Shown: positions 43,847 through 52,383, counted from the first letter of the stretch. The stretch is 64,000 bases of DNA from Pseudomonas sp. NFIX28 (GCF_900107395.1 NZ_FNPW01000014.1:115216-179215); one strand, 5' to 3'. Translations and numbers: made by a program. Notes: generated from the sequence alone by a model not told the origin.

Positions 43847-44466
43847 GACTGGCCTCCACGCAAGGTAAGGTAAAAGTGATGCAGGCGCTCGACCTCGCTG
43901 TGCAGCCAGGCGAGGTCGCGGTCGTTGACCAGCACATCGTCGGCATGCCGCAGGCGCTCTTCGCGGGTCGCCTGGGCCTTGAGAATCGCCTGGACCTGCT
44001 GTTCGCTGATGCCGTCGCGCTGCAGGGTCCGCTCGATCTGCAGTTGCTGCGGCACATCGATCACCAGGATCCGCTGGGTCATTGCGTATTGCCCGGACTC
44101 GATCAGCAGCGGTGACACCAGGATCGCGTAGGGCGATTCGGCGCGGGCCAGGTGCGCGGCGATTTCCTCGGCAATCAACGGATGCAGCAAGGCTTCCAGC
44201 CAGAGGCGTTGTTGCGGCACCTCGAAGATCAGCTTGCGCAGCGCGGCGCGGTCCAGCTGGCCATCGGCCTGCAGCACGCTGTCGCCGAAATGCTCGGCAA
44301 TGCGGGCCAGCGCCGGGCGGCCAGGCTCTACCACCCAGCGGGCGGCGTGATCGGCATCCACCACATGGACGCCCAGGTCGATGAAGTGCTGGGCCGCGGC
44401 ACTTTTACCACTGCCGATACCGCCGGTAAGGCCGAGGATCCAGGGTTTGAAAACAGGCTTGGTCAT
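43843..44466 (-). CDS. coaE: Dephospho-CoA kinase
   Basis: This 207-aa P-loop kinase performs the last step of coenzyme A synthesis. The Walker A is GLTGGIGSGKS near residue 12, followed by VVDADHAAR and the lid segment RNLQRDGIS-like TLQRDGISEQQ. The start ATG 44,464-44,466 overlaps the pilD stop. Standard length. Confidence 0.95.
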   Translation of the reverse strand: MTKPVFKPWILGLTGGIGSGKSAAAQHFIDLGVHVVDADHAARWVVEPGRPALARIAEHFGDSVLQADGQLDRAALRKLIFEVPQQRLWLEALLHPLIAEEIAAHLARAESPYAILVSPLLIESGQYAMTQRILVIDVPQQLQIERTLQRDGISEQQVQAILKAQATREERLRHADDVLVNDRDLAWLHSEVERLHHFYLTLRGGQS

Positions 44467-45335
44467 CTGAAACCGACAAACTGCAAATAGGAGCCGGTTA
44501 TTTGACCACCCCAGAGCATGGCAATCCAGCCGGCAATGGCCAGAAAGGGACCGAAAGGGATAGGCGTGGACATTTGCGCACGGTTGCGGCGCAGCATGGC
44601 GATCCCGGCCAGGGCTCCCACCAGCGAGGCCAGCAGCAGGGTCAGCGGCAGGATCTGCCAGCCGCCCCAGGCGCCCAGCAGGGCCAGCAGCTTGAAATCG
44701 CCATGGCCGATGCCTTCCTTGCCGGTCAGCAGCTTGAACAGCCAATACACCGACCACAGGCATAGGTAACCGGCCACGGCGCCCCACAGCGCATCGTGGA
44801 GGCTGACGAACAGGCCGAAGCCATTGACGATCAGGCCCAGCCACAACAGGGGCAATACCAGCACGTCGGGCAGCAGCTGGTGGTCGGCATCGATCAGGCT
44901 CATCGCCAACAGGCCCCAGCTCAGGACCAGCAGCAACCCGGCCTGCCAGCCAAAGCCGACATGCCAGGCGACGAATGCCGAGGCCAGGCCGCAGGCCAGC
45001 TCCACCAATGGATAACGCCAGCCAATGGCAACCTTGCAGGCGGAGCAGCGCCCGCGCAGCAGCAGGAAGCTGAGCAGCGGGATGTTTTCCCACGCTCGGA
45101 TCGGGTGCGCGCAGTGAGGGCATTGGGAATGCGGAAGCAGCAGGTTGTAGGTCGGCCCGGCAGGTTCGAGGGGCAGCCCCAGGATGTCACGGGCCTGGGC
45201 CTGCCAGTCGCGCTCGAGGATCTTTGGCAGGCGCCAGATCAACACGTTGAGGAAGCTGCCGACAATCAGCCCCAGGATCAGCGCCGATGACACGAAGACC
45301 AGCGGGTAGCTGGCCAGGACTTCACTCAATGACAT
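44463..45335 (-). CDS. pilD: Prepilin leader peptidase/N-methyltransferase PilD
   Basis: This 290-aa inner-membrane aspartic peptidase cleaves and N-methylates prepilins and type II secretion pseudopilins. The zinc-binding CxxC pairs (SQCPHCAH and GRCSACKV) lie in the N-terminal methylase domain. The catalytic aspartates lie in SLIDADHQLLPD and GIGHGDFKLLALLG. Full length. pilC lies 2 bases upstream, and coaE overlaps downstream. Confidence 0.96.
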   Translation of the reverse strand: MSLSEVLASYPLVFVSSALILGLIVGSFLNVLIWRLPKILERDWQAQARDILGLPLEPAGPTYNLLLPHSQCPHCAHPIRAWENIPLLSFLLLRGRCSACKVAIGWRYPLVELACGLASAFVAWHVGFGWQAGLLLVLSWGLLAMSLIDADHQLLPDVLVLPLLWLGLIVNGFGLFVSLHDALWGAVAGYLCLWSVYWLFKLLTGKEGIGHGDFKLLALLGAWGGWQILPLTLLLASLVGALAGIAMLRRNRAQMSTPIPFGPFLAIAGWIAMLWGGQITGSYLQFVGFR

Positions 45336-45337
45336 GT

Positions 45338-46555
45338 TCAGATCGCTGTACCGAGTTGGAAGATGGGCAGGTACATGGCAACCACCAGACCGCCGACGAG
45401 GGTGCCCAAAACTACCATGATCACAGGCTCCATGAGACTGCTGAGGGTGTCGACCAGGGTATCGACTTCCTCTTCATAGTGGATCGCGACCTTTTCCAGC
45501 ATGCCGTCCAGGGACCCGGATTCCTCGCCGATGGCGGTCATCTGGATGGCCATGCCGGGAAAGATGCCGGAGGCGCGCATGGAAAAATGCAATTGCATGC
45601 CGGTCGCCACATCCTGCCGGATGCGGTTCACCGCGTTCTTGAACACTTGGTTGCCAGTGGCCCCGGCCACCGAGCCCAGGGCCTCCACCAGCGGTACCCC
45701 GGCGGCGAAAGTGGTCGACAAGGTCCGGGCGTAGCGGGCCACCGCCGACTTGTATATCAACGGCGCTACCAGGGGCAGCTTCAGCAGCCCGACGTCGAGC
45801 CACTGGCGAAAACGCGGTGAGCGGCGGTGGGCATGGCGCAGGCCGAACCCGCCGAGCAACAGGCCGCCCGCCAGCAGCCACCACCAGCGCTGCACGAATT
45901 CCGAGAGGCTGATGACCAGCTGGGTAAACACCGGCAGCTGTGCGCCGAAGCCCTGGAACATCGACTGGAATTGCGGCACTACCTTGACCAGCAGGATGGT
46001 CGTCACCACCAGCGCCACGCAGATCACCGCCAGGGGATAGGTCATGGCCTTGCGGATTCGCGCCTTGAGGCTTTCGCTTTTTTCCTTGTAGGTCGCCACT
46101 CGCTCCAACAGGGTTTCCAGGGCGCCGGCCTGTTCTCCGGCATCCACCAGGCTGCAATACAGCTCATCGAAATACTCGGGCCTCTTGCGCAACGCGGCGG
46201 TGAAGCTGCTGCCGGCGGCGATGTCCTGTTTCAGCTCGCCCAGCAGTTTGCGCATGTTCGGGTTATCGAAGCCTTCGGCGATGATGTCGAACGATTGCAA
46301 AAGCGGCACGCCGGCCTTGATCAAGGTCGCCAGCTGCCGGGTGAACAGGCTGATATCGCGTGCCCTGACGGCAGGCGCGCGCTGGAACAGCGAGCGGGAT
46401 TTCTTCCTGACCCGGGCCGGGTTGATGCCTTGCTTGCGCAACTGGGCCCTGATCAGCGAGGGGGTATGGCCGCTCAATTCGCCGCGCAGTTTGCTGCCTT
46501 GCCTGTCGGTGCCTTCCCACAGGTAAACGCTGACTTTTGCTGCTTTGACCGCCAT
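45338..46555 (-). CDS. pilC: Type IV pilus inner membrane platform PilC
   Basis: This 405-aa T2SF-family protein has two repeated cytoplasmic domains and three membrane helices. It links the assembly and retraction ATPases to the pilus. Recognisable segments are DISLFTRQLATLIKAGVPLLQSF near residue 70 and the repeat ARYARTLSTTFAAGVPLVEAL near residue 275. The start is ATG 46,553-46,555. The assembly ATPase pilB, normally directly upstream, is not here. Confidence 0.95.
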   Translation of the reverse strand: MAVKAAKVSVYLWEGTDRQGSKLRGELSGHTPSLIRAQLRKQGINPARVRKKSRSLFQRAPAVRARDISLFTRQLATLIKAGVPLLQSFDIIAEGFDNPNMRKLLGELKQDIAAGSSFTAALRKRPEYFDELYCSLVDAGEQAGALETLLERVATYKEKSESLKARIRKAMTYPLAVICVALVVTTILLVKVVPQFQSMFQGFGAQLPVFTQLVISLSEFVQRWWWLLAGGLLLGGFGLRHAHRRSPRFRQWLDVGLLKLPLVAPLIYKSAVARYARTLSTTFAAGVPLVEALGSVAGATGNQVFKNAVNRIRQDVATGMQLHFSMRASGIFPGMAIQMTAIGEESGSLDGMLEKVAIHYEEEVDTLVDTLSSLMEPVIMVVLGTLVGGLVVAMYLPIFQLGTAI

Positions 46556-46752
46556 GGTGTGGAGTTCCAGGTAGTGATGGATGTCCTCAGGGCCGGCAAT
46601 GCCCTGTGCGATAGCCCGCCGGCCAGTGGCGCGGCGTGCGGCTCATAGAGTTTCAACGGCCCGATACGTTCCTTGGGCAGGGCAGATGGCGTGGCAATGG
46701 ATGATCGAGTGACAGCGTAGCCCGCGATGGCGGCGGCCGAGGGCACTTGGCT

Positions 46753-46769
46753 GACAAAAAGTGTCAGAT
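46753..46769. promoter_or_regulatory. Palindromic operator upstream of pilA
   Basis: CTGACA-AAAAG-TGTCAG is a perfect 6-5-6 inverted repeat, 72 bases upstream of the pilA sigma54 promoter. PilR in P. aeruginosa is recalled to bind repeated sites ending in (C/G)TGTC. This fits an enhancer-type site for PilR. Confidence 0.65.
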
Positions 46770-46840
46770 AGTGCGACTTCTGGCGCTCACCGCTGCGGGT
46801 CTGGGCCGCTCAAGCCCCCTTAACCCGGGGGGACAGGCGC

Positions 46841-46856
46841 TGGCACAGGCTGTGCT
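46841..46856 (+). promoter_or_regulatory. Sigma54 promoter of pilA
   Basis: TGGCACAGGCTGTGCT carries GG and GC exactly 10 bases apart, close to the -24/-12 consensus TGGCACG-N4-TTGC. Transcription would start near 46,867, about 44 bases before the pilA ATG. Confidence 0.8.
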
Positions 46857-46910
46857 ATGGCTGGTTGGTGAGTGTCCAGACCCTCGGATATCCCTGCTTG
46901 GAGCAGATAG

Positions 46911-47327
46911 ATGAAGTATCAGAAAGGTTTCACCTTGATCGAGCTGCTGGTCGTCGTGGCGATCATCGGCATCCTCGCCACCTTCGCCATGCCGCTGTAT
47001 TCCAAATACCAGGCGCGGGCCAAGGTCACCGCGGCGCTGGCCGAAGCCTCGGCACTGAAGGTCAACTTCGAGGACGTGCTGAACCAGGGCAGCGACCCGA
47101 CCCTGGAACTGGTGGGTGGCAAGGCGACGACGTCGAACTGCACCATGAGCGCCGCGGGCTCCGCCTCCACTGGAGCGGGAAGCATTGCCTGCACCATCCT
47201 CAATGCACCGGCGCCGGTGCTGAACAAGACCGTTACCCTGACCCGCACCACAGCCGACGGCTGGGTCTGCAGCACCACCGTGCCGGCGGATTATTCGCCC
47301 AAGGGCTGCACGGCCAGCGGTAGCTGA
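46911..47327 (+). CDS. pilA: Type IV major pilin PilA
   Basis: This 138-aa type IVa prepilin has a 6-residue leader MKYQKG^FTLIELLVVVAIIGILA, with Phe1 and Glu5 of the mature form. Four cysteines are visible: NCTMS, IACTI, and a C-terminal pair (WVCSTT, KGCTASGS) that probably closes the D-loop. The ATG at 46,911 follows GGAGCAG. It diverges from pilC and has its own sigma54 promoter. It is rich in Ala/Thr and shorter than many PilA proteins. Confidence 0.94.
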   Translation: MKYQKGFTLIELLVVVAIIGILATFAMPLYSKYQARAKVTAALAEASALKVNFEDVLNQGSDPTLELVGGKATTSNCTMSAAGSASTGAGSIACTILNAPAPVLNKTVTLTRTTADGWVCSTTVPADYSPKGCTASGS

Positions 47328-47346
47328 GTCCGGTATCCGCGTGCCT

Positions 47347-47380
47347 GGCGCGTGAAATCTCACGCGCCGCCGTGCTTTTT
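47347..47380 (+). terminator. Putative pilA terminator
   Basis: The stem GGCGCGTGA-AATC-TCACGCGCC is perfect (9 bp). A T6 run follows but is separated by GCCGTGC, so efficiency is uncertain. Confidence 0.6.
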
Positions 47381-47422
47381 TGGAAAGTTTTGGAAATTCA
47401 GGAAGTTAGCTTCCCCGGAAAA

Positions 47423-47466
47423 TGCAACTTGCATGCAGATTATTCAACGGTCGTGCAATTTGCATG
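47423..47466. repeat. Paired TGCAAYTTGCA palindromes upstream of the BON gene
   Basis: TGCAACTTGCATG at 47,423-47,435 and TGCAATTTGCATG at 47,454-47,466 are near-identical. Each contains the palindrome TGCAA-N-TTGCA. Their starts are 31 bases apart, about three helix turns, which suggests a pair of operator sites. No known regulator was recognised. Confidence 0.5.
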
Positions 47467-47613
47467 ATCCGGAAGTTGATTGTGTATTTATAACTTATTG
47501 ATATTTAAGGGTTTTGTTACTTTTCTGAACTTGGCATAACGCCTGCAATCTACTTTAGTAACCCTGCTGCCAGGACTTGGAGCAGGTTTTCCAGAAGAAC
47601 AGGAGTTACTCGT

Positions 47614-47976
47614 ATGAAGAAGTTCGCTATCGCTGCTGCAACTGCAACTGCTACCGCTCTGACCCTGACCATGGCTAACGTTGCATTTGCCCAGTCCACT
47701 CAAGCTACTCAGGCGCCAATGGTGCTCGCGGCGGGTGAAGTGACCAAGGCCAAGGAAGCCACTTCCGATACCTGGATCACCACCAAAGTCAAAGCGGATC
47801 TCGTCACTGAAAAAGGCATTCCCGGTACCGACATCAAGGTCGAAACCAACAAGGGTGTGGTTTCCCTTTCCTCCACCACAGCGTTGACCGATGCGCAGAA
47901 AGAAACTGCAATCAACATCGCCAAGAACATCAAAGGTGTGAAAGCGGTATCGGCTGATGGCCTGAAAACCGACTAA
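47614..47976 (+). CDS. BON-domain periplasmic protein (OsmY-like)
   Basis: This 120-aa protein has a signal peptide (MKKFAIAAATATATALTLTMANVAFA) and one BON domain (TWITTKVKADLVTEKGIPGTDIKVETNKGVVSLSS). BON domains occur in osmotically induced and envelope-associated proteins such as OsmY and are thought to bind phospholipids. Codons near the start are AT-richer, with clear SD AGGAG at 47,600-47,604. It stands alone between pilA and the DUF748 gene. Confidence 0.88.
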   Translation: MKKFAIAAATATATALTLTMANVAFAQSTQATQAPMVLAAGEVTKAKEATSDTWITTKVKADLVTEKGIPGTDIKVETNKGVVSLSSTTALTDAQKETAINIAKNIKGVKAVSADGLKTD

Positions 47977-48009
47977 ACCTCAAGCCTCTGGCCTGGACAG
48001 GGAAAAGAC

Positions 48010-48034
48010 GCGGTGGATGAGCCATCCACCGCTT
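48010..48034 (+). terminator. Hairpin after the BON gene
   Basis: GCGGTGGATG-AG-CCATCCACCGC is a near-perfect hairpin 33 bases after the stop, but it lacks a good T tract. The stronger terminator at 48,080 follows. Confidence 0.5.
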
Positions 48035-48079
48035 CCTTGAAGGTTCATGCGATCGGCCACAGGGAGGTGGCTCCTCTGC

Positions 48080-48125
48080 AAACGAAACAGGCCCCGGCAC
48101 CATGTGTCGGGGCCTGTTTCGTTTT
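48080..48125. terminator. Bidirectional terminator
   Basis: AAACGAAACAGGCCCCG and CGGGGCCTGTTTCGTTT form a 17-bp perfect stem with a short loop and T/A-rich edges. It lies between the convergent BON gene and the DUF748 gene and can serve both. Confidence 0.9.
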
Positions 48126-48169
48126 AGGCCGGGCGCAGCGGCTGCGCCGAGCGGCGCAGCCGCCGACGC

Positions 48170-51100
48170 TTATTCAGCGTCCAGGTGCATCGGGGTAATG
48201 ACTCGACCATCGCTTTCGGCCTGGCCGAGGTTGGCATCGATGAAGTACACCCGGTCATCCGCCAGTTGGCCCTTGTCCACCAAGAAGTCCTTGATGCTGC
48301 TGGCCCGTTCCTGGCCCAGCTGGCGCAACAGCACATCGCTGCCGCTCCAGAACTTGATCACGCCTTCACGCATTTTTGCGGTGCGCTCTTCCTTGCCCAG
48401 GTCCTTCCATTCGGCCGGTGGCTGGGTCTTGAGGCGCGTGCGATAGATGCCTTCCAGCAGCGGGGCTTTCTCTTTCTCCGGTACTTCCAGCAGCGATGCC
48501 TGGGCAGGCACCTTGTCGCCGCGACGCTGGAGCATCTTGTAGTAGTTGTATTGGTATTCCCGCTCCAGGCGCTGCTCGGCGATCAACGGGCCATCGCTGC
48601 TCTGCGCGGCGGTACCTTCGATCTCCAGGCGCAGGGCCGGACGTTCCTTGAGCGCATTGGACAGCTTGACCAGCGCCGCTTCCGATTCCGGGTTCAGGTC
48701 ACTGGAGCCTGGCGCGAACGAGACACTGCCCAGGTCTTCCGAACCGCCGCCGGCGACCAGCCCGCCAATCAGTTTGAACGGGGCCGCGGCGGCCTTGACG
48801 ATCAGGTTGCGCAGGGTCTGCCAGACAATCGGCATGACGCTGAACTGCGGATTGTTGAGGTCGCCGGTCACCGGCAGTTCGATGGAGATCTTGCCGTCGA
48901 CGTCCTTGAGCAGGGCCACGGCCAGCTTCAACGGCAAGCTCACGGCGTCGGGGCTTTCGACTTTTTCCCCCAGTTCCAGCTGTTCGACCACCACTTTGTT
49001 TTCGGCCTTGAGCTGGCCGTTGGTGATCACATAGTGCAGGTCAAGGTTGAGCCGGCCCTTGCGGATACGGTAACCGGCGAACTTGCCGGAATAGGGGGTG
49101 AGGGTGGTCAGTTCGACGCGTTTGAAACTGGTGGCGATATCCAGCGCGGCCATTGGGTCGAACGGGTTCACGCTGCCCTTGATGGTCACCGGCGCATAGC
49201 GATCGACCTTGCCCTTGATGTCGACGCTGGCCGGTTTTGCCTGGCGGCTGTCGATGGTGCCGACCTGGCCGTTGAGCTGCTGCACGGCCGTGGCGAAGTT
49301 GGGGGTCAGGCTGAAATCGGCGAAGTTGGCCGAACCGTCGTTGATGGCGATCTGGCCGATATGGATGCCGAGGGGTTTTTCCTTGGCGGCCGGCTTGGCC
49401 GCGCTTTTCGGCGCGCTGTCGGCCGGTTGCGGGATCAGCAGGTCGTCGATGTTGGTGGTGCGGTCGTCGTTGATCATGAAGCGCGCATAGGGTTGCAGCA
49501 GGTTGACCTTGTTGATGGTCAGGCTGTCACCGTGCTGATAGTTCAAGCCTTCGAGCACCAGTTGCTGCCACTTTACGAAGTCGCGGGTTTTCAGGGTATC
49601 CAGGGTATGCAGCTGGTCTACCTGGGCGCGGCCGGTCACGCTGAATGTCAGCGGATCGATGTTTTTCAGGTCCACCGCCAGGTCGCTGCCGAGCATGCCG
49701 CTGCGCAGCTCCAGGCGAATGAACGGGCTGATGTAGGACTGGGCGACCCGCAGGTCGATGTCCTTGGTTTGCACCGCCAGCTTGGCGGTCACCGGTTGCA
49801 GGTTGACCACGCCGCTGGCAAGGAGCTTGCCTTGCTTGCCCAGCCCGGTGTCGAGCTTGAGGTTGAAAGGCGACTGGTTGAGGCTGTCGAAATTCTGCAC
49901 GTCGACGTTCAGCGGGCCGACTTCCAGGGCCACGGCCGGCTTGGCCTGGCGGTCCGCCAGGTGCACCTGGTAATTGCGCAGTTGCACATCCTTGAGCAGC
50001 ACCTGCCAGGGCTTGCTTGGCGCCGGGTCCGCTGGCTGCGGGTTATCGGCGGTGGCGGGCGCCGGTTTGGCGGCGGGCTTGGCCGGCTGGCTGGCGAAGA
50101 GTTTCTGCCAGTCCAGCTGGCCATCGGCTTCCAGGGCGGCCCAGGTTTCCAGTTTCTGGCTGCGGATCTTGCCGACCACCACTTGCTGCTTGGCCAGGTC
50201 GACCGTGGTTTCGCTGACGTCCAGGCGCTCCAGGCGGGCCAGCGGCCGACCGTCGGGGGCCTTGATGGCGAAAGGGGCGATGCTGAGCGAGGTATCGCTG
50301 AGCAGCAGTTCGGTTTCCTTGGCCAGGTTCAACTTGTAGCGGGTGTTGAGGTCCAGCACGCCGTCCTCGAGGACCAGAGGCACGGCGTCGCGCACATAAG
50401 GCCACCAGGCTTTCATCTTGCCGCCGGTGACTTTCAGGGTGCCTTCGGAGGCGATCGGCGTCAGGCTGAAGTTGCCGCTCCAGTCGATCTGGCCTCCCGC
50501 AGGACCCACGGCGACCAGGGTCATGTCGGTGCTGGTGTCGGGCAGGGTGCTGAGATTCTTCAGCTCCAGATCGAGTTTGTCGTAGAGGAATTCGATGGGT
50601 TCGCTGGGGCGCAGGTCTTCGAAATGCACCTGGCCGTCCGCCAGTTTGATGCGCTCGATACGCAGCGGAAACGGCTTGGCCTCGGGATCGGCCGGAGTGG
50701 GTTCGCTGGCTGGCAGGTTGAACAGGCCCAACAGGTTGAGCTTGCCGTCCTTGGCGAACAGGATTTCGCTCTTGGGTTTGTCCAGTTCGACGTCGGCCAG
50801 GTGCAGCGCGCGGGTCCAGAGGCTGTCCAACTGCAGGTTGGCGTAAAGACGCTCGAAGGCCACCTGCTCCTTGCCCGGCTCACCGATGTTCAGGCCCCAG
50901 AGCGTCAATTCGAGACTGAACGGGTTGAGTTCGATGCGTTGGATCTTTGCCGGTACCGTCGCGTAGTTGGCCAATTGCTGATTGGCCACTCGCAGGGCGA
51001 TGCCCGGCAAAATCAGAAAACCCAACAGGCTGTACAAGGCGAGAGCGGTCAACAGGGCGCCGATAGCGCGGATCAATCCTTTGGACATGCGAGGCTTCAT
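48170..51100 (-). CDS. DUF748 protein, AsmA-like with OmpA-like C terminus
   Basis: This 976-aa envelope protein has one N-terminal membrane anchor (IRAIGALLTALALYSLLGFLI) and a long beta-rich body typical of DUF748, related to AsmA/TamB-like proteins. Pro/Ala-rich linkers occur near residues 345-370 and 570-585. The C-terminal 190 residues include VSFAPGSSDLNPESEAALVKLSNAL and LGQERASSIKDFLVDKGQLADDRV, which resemble an OmpA-type peptidoglycan-binding domain. A role in lipid transport or envelope integrity is inferred from the family only. Confidence 0.85.
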   Translation of the reverse strand: MKPRMSKGLIRAIGALLTALALYSLLGFLILPGIALRVANQQLANYATVPAKIQRIELNPFSLELTLWGLNIGEPGKEQVAFERLYANLQLDSLWTRALHLADVELDKPKSEILFAKDGKLNLLGLFNLPASEPTPADPEAKPFPLRIERIKLADGQVHFEDLRPSEPIEFLYDKLDLELKNLSTLPDTSTDMTLVAVGPAGGQIDWSGNFSLTPIASEGTLKVTGGKMKAWWPYVRDAVPLVLEDGVLDLNTRYKLNLAKETELLLSDTSLSIAPFAIKAPDGRPLARLERLDVSETTVDLAKQQVVVGKIRSQKLETWAALEADGQLDWQKLFASQPAKPAAKPAPATADNPQPADPAPSKPWQVLLKDVQLRNYQVHLADRQAKPAVALEVGPLNVDVQNFDSLNQSPFNLKLDTGLGKQGKLLASGVVNLQPVTAKLAVQTKDIDLRVAQSYISPFIRLELRSGMLGSDLAVDLKNIDPLTFSVTGRAQVDQLHTLDTLKTRDFVKWQQLVLEGLNYQHGDSLTINKVNLLQPYARFMINDDRTTNIDDLLIPQPADSAPKSAAKPAAKEKPLGIHIGQIAINDGSANFADFSLTPNFATAVQQLNGQVGTIDSRQAKPASVDIKGKVDRYAPVTIKGSVNPFDPMAALDIATSFKRVELTTLTPYSGKFAGYRIRKGRLNLDLHYVITNGQLKAENKVVVEQLELGEKVESPDAVSLPLKLAVALLKDVDGKISIELPVTGDLNNPQFSVMPIVWQTLRNLIVKAAAAPFKLIGGLVAGGGSEDLGSVSFAPGSSDLNPESEAALVKLSNALKERPALRLEIEGTAAQSSDGPLIAEQRLEREYQYNYYKMLQRRGDKVPAQASLLEVPEKEKAPLLEGIYRTRLKTQPPAEWKDLGKEERTAKMREGVIKFWSGSDVLLRQLGQERASSIKDFLVDKGQLADDRVYFIDANLGQAESDGRVITPMHLDAE

Positions 51101-51201
51101 CTATCTGAATCGGAAGTGCGTTGGAGTATGGCACGCGTTTCCGGTTCCGAAACAACCCCACGACTGTCGCAAACAGGATTGTTCAGATTCCCGCCAGGGA
51201 G

Positions 51202-52218
51202 TCAGAGATGCAGGATCAGGGTCTTGAGCGGCGGTTGCTGATCCAGCGACGGGAAGTCCTGGCCGGGTGTCAGCACCTGCCATTCGCGTACCGGGCGCCC
51301 GGCCTTTTCCGCACAGCGCAGTACCTGTTCGCGCCAGTCGTCCAGCGCGACTTTAGCCAGATTGTTGCAGCAGATCAGCACGCCGTTGTCGGCGGTAGCC
51401 AGCAGGGCCGGCTTGAGCAGGCTCTGATAGTCGCGCAGCAGGTCGACCGTGCCGAATGCACTCTTGGCCCAGGCCGGTGGGTCGAGCAATACCAGGTCGT
51501 ACTGGCGTTGTTCCAGGCGCGGGTAGCTGGGCAGCTTCTGCCCGCGGCGCTGGGTGATGGGCAGGCCCGCCAGTTGGCGGATCGCCGGGAAGTAATCCGA
51601 TTGCACGAACTGCATGGCCGGCAAGTGCGGATTGAGCTGGCCGTTCTCGCGGCCGACGGCCAGGTTGCCTTCGGCAAAGTCCAGGTTGCAGACCTCGCGG
51701 GCGCCTCCCGCCGCAGCGCTCAGGCCGACGCCGCAGGTATAGGCGAACAGGTTCAGCACGCTCTTGCCGGCGCTGTGGGCCTTGACCCAGCCACGGGCGT
51801 TGCGCAGGTCGAGGAACAGCAGCGGGTCCTGGCCGGCGTGACGGCCGCGTATCCGGTAATTCAAACCCCATTCATGGCCGACCAGGTCTTCCAGCGCCTC
51901 TTCTTCGGCGCGGTAAACCGGGTCTTCGCGGTCGATGCGTGAGTTGCCCCGGGAGCGATCGTTGTAGACCAGCAGGGTGTCCAGGCCCAGCTGTTCGCCG
52001 ATGGTCTGCTGCACTTGCAGCAAGGCCTCGCGTTCCAGCGTCTGGTGAAAGCTTTGCACCAGCAGTTGCGGGCCGTAACGGTCGATGGTCAGGCCCCCGG
52101 CGCCTTCCTGGCTGCCATGGAACAACCGATAGCAGTCGGTGCCTTGCTGATGCAGCTCGACGAGCAGGTCCTGGCGATGATCGAGGGCGGCGCGCAGCGC
52201 CTGGTTCAAGGAAGACAT
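51202..52218 (-). CDS. Class I SAM-dependent rRNA methyltransferase (RlmI/RlmK-like)
   Basis: This 338-aa Rossmann methyltransferase has SAM motif VLNLFAYTCGVGLSAAAGG near residue 150 and the catalytic-type DPPAWAKSAFG near residue 246. The N-terminal PUA-like part is reduced relative to RlmI. The family modifies 23S rRNA cytidines or guanines, but the exact site cannot be read from sequence. The start is ATG 52,216-52,218. Confidence 0.82.
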   Translation of the reverse strand: MSSLNQALRAALDHRQDLLVELHQQGTDCYRLFHGSQEGAGGLTIDRYGPQLLVQSFHQTLEREALLQVQQTIGEQLGLDTLLVYNDRSRGNSRIDREDPVYRAEEEALEDLVGHEWGLNYRIRGRHAGQDPLLFLDLRNARGWVKAHSAGKSVLNLFAYTCGVGLSAAAGGAREVCNLDFAEGNLAVGRENGQLNPHLPAMQFVQSDYFPAIRQLAGLPITQRRGQKLPSYPRLEQRQYDLVLLDPPAWAKSAFGTVDLLRDYQSLLKPALLATADNGVLICCNNLAKVALDDWREQVLRCAEKAGRPVREWQVLTPGQDFPSLDQQPPLKTLILHL

Positions 52219-52271
52219 GCGGGCGCCTTGCAGATGATTGGGCGGGGCAGTTTACCAGCTTCGCCCAACCG

Positions 52272-52383
52272 CTGTAGGAGCAGCCGGTCGATGCTCGACT
52301 GCCCGCGAAACAAACGTCATGGCAGCGCAGTGTTACAGGCATGGCGCGTCATCTTTTATCGCGGGCAAGCCTCGCTCCTACAG
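52272..52383. repeat. REP-like inverted repeat
   Basis: CTGTAGGAGC at 52,272 and its exact complement GCTCCTACAG at 52,374 bracket about 90 bases. Inner partial arms also occur (CTGCCCGCGAAA and TTTTATCGCGGGCAAG). It is the same class as the element at 7071 and is located between two minus-strand genes. Confidence 0.75.

Noticed and set aside
46556..46910. Possible pilB fragment between pilC and pilA
   Set aside because: No Walker A, Asp box or zinc motif in any frame; the region is fully used by promoter and operator elements.
48185..51241. Open frame of 1018 codons antisense to the DUF748 gene
   Set aside because: The composition is that of a shadow frame. The minus-strand product has an anchor, a proper domain plan and a terminator.
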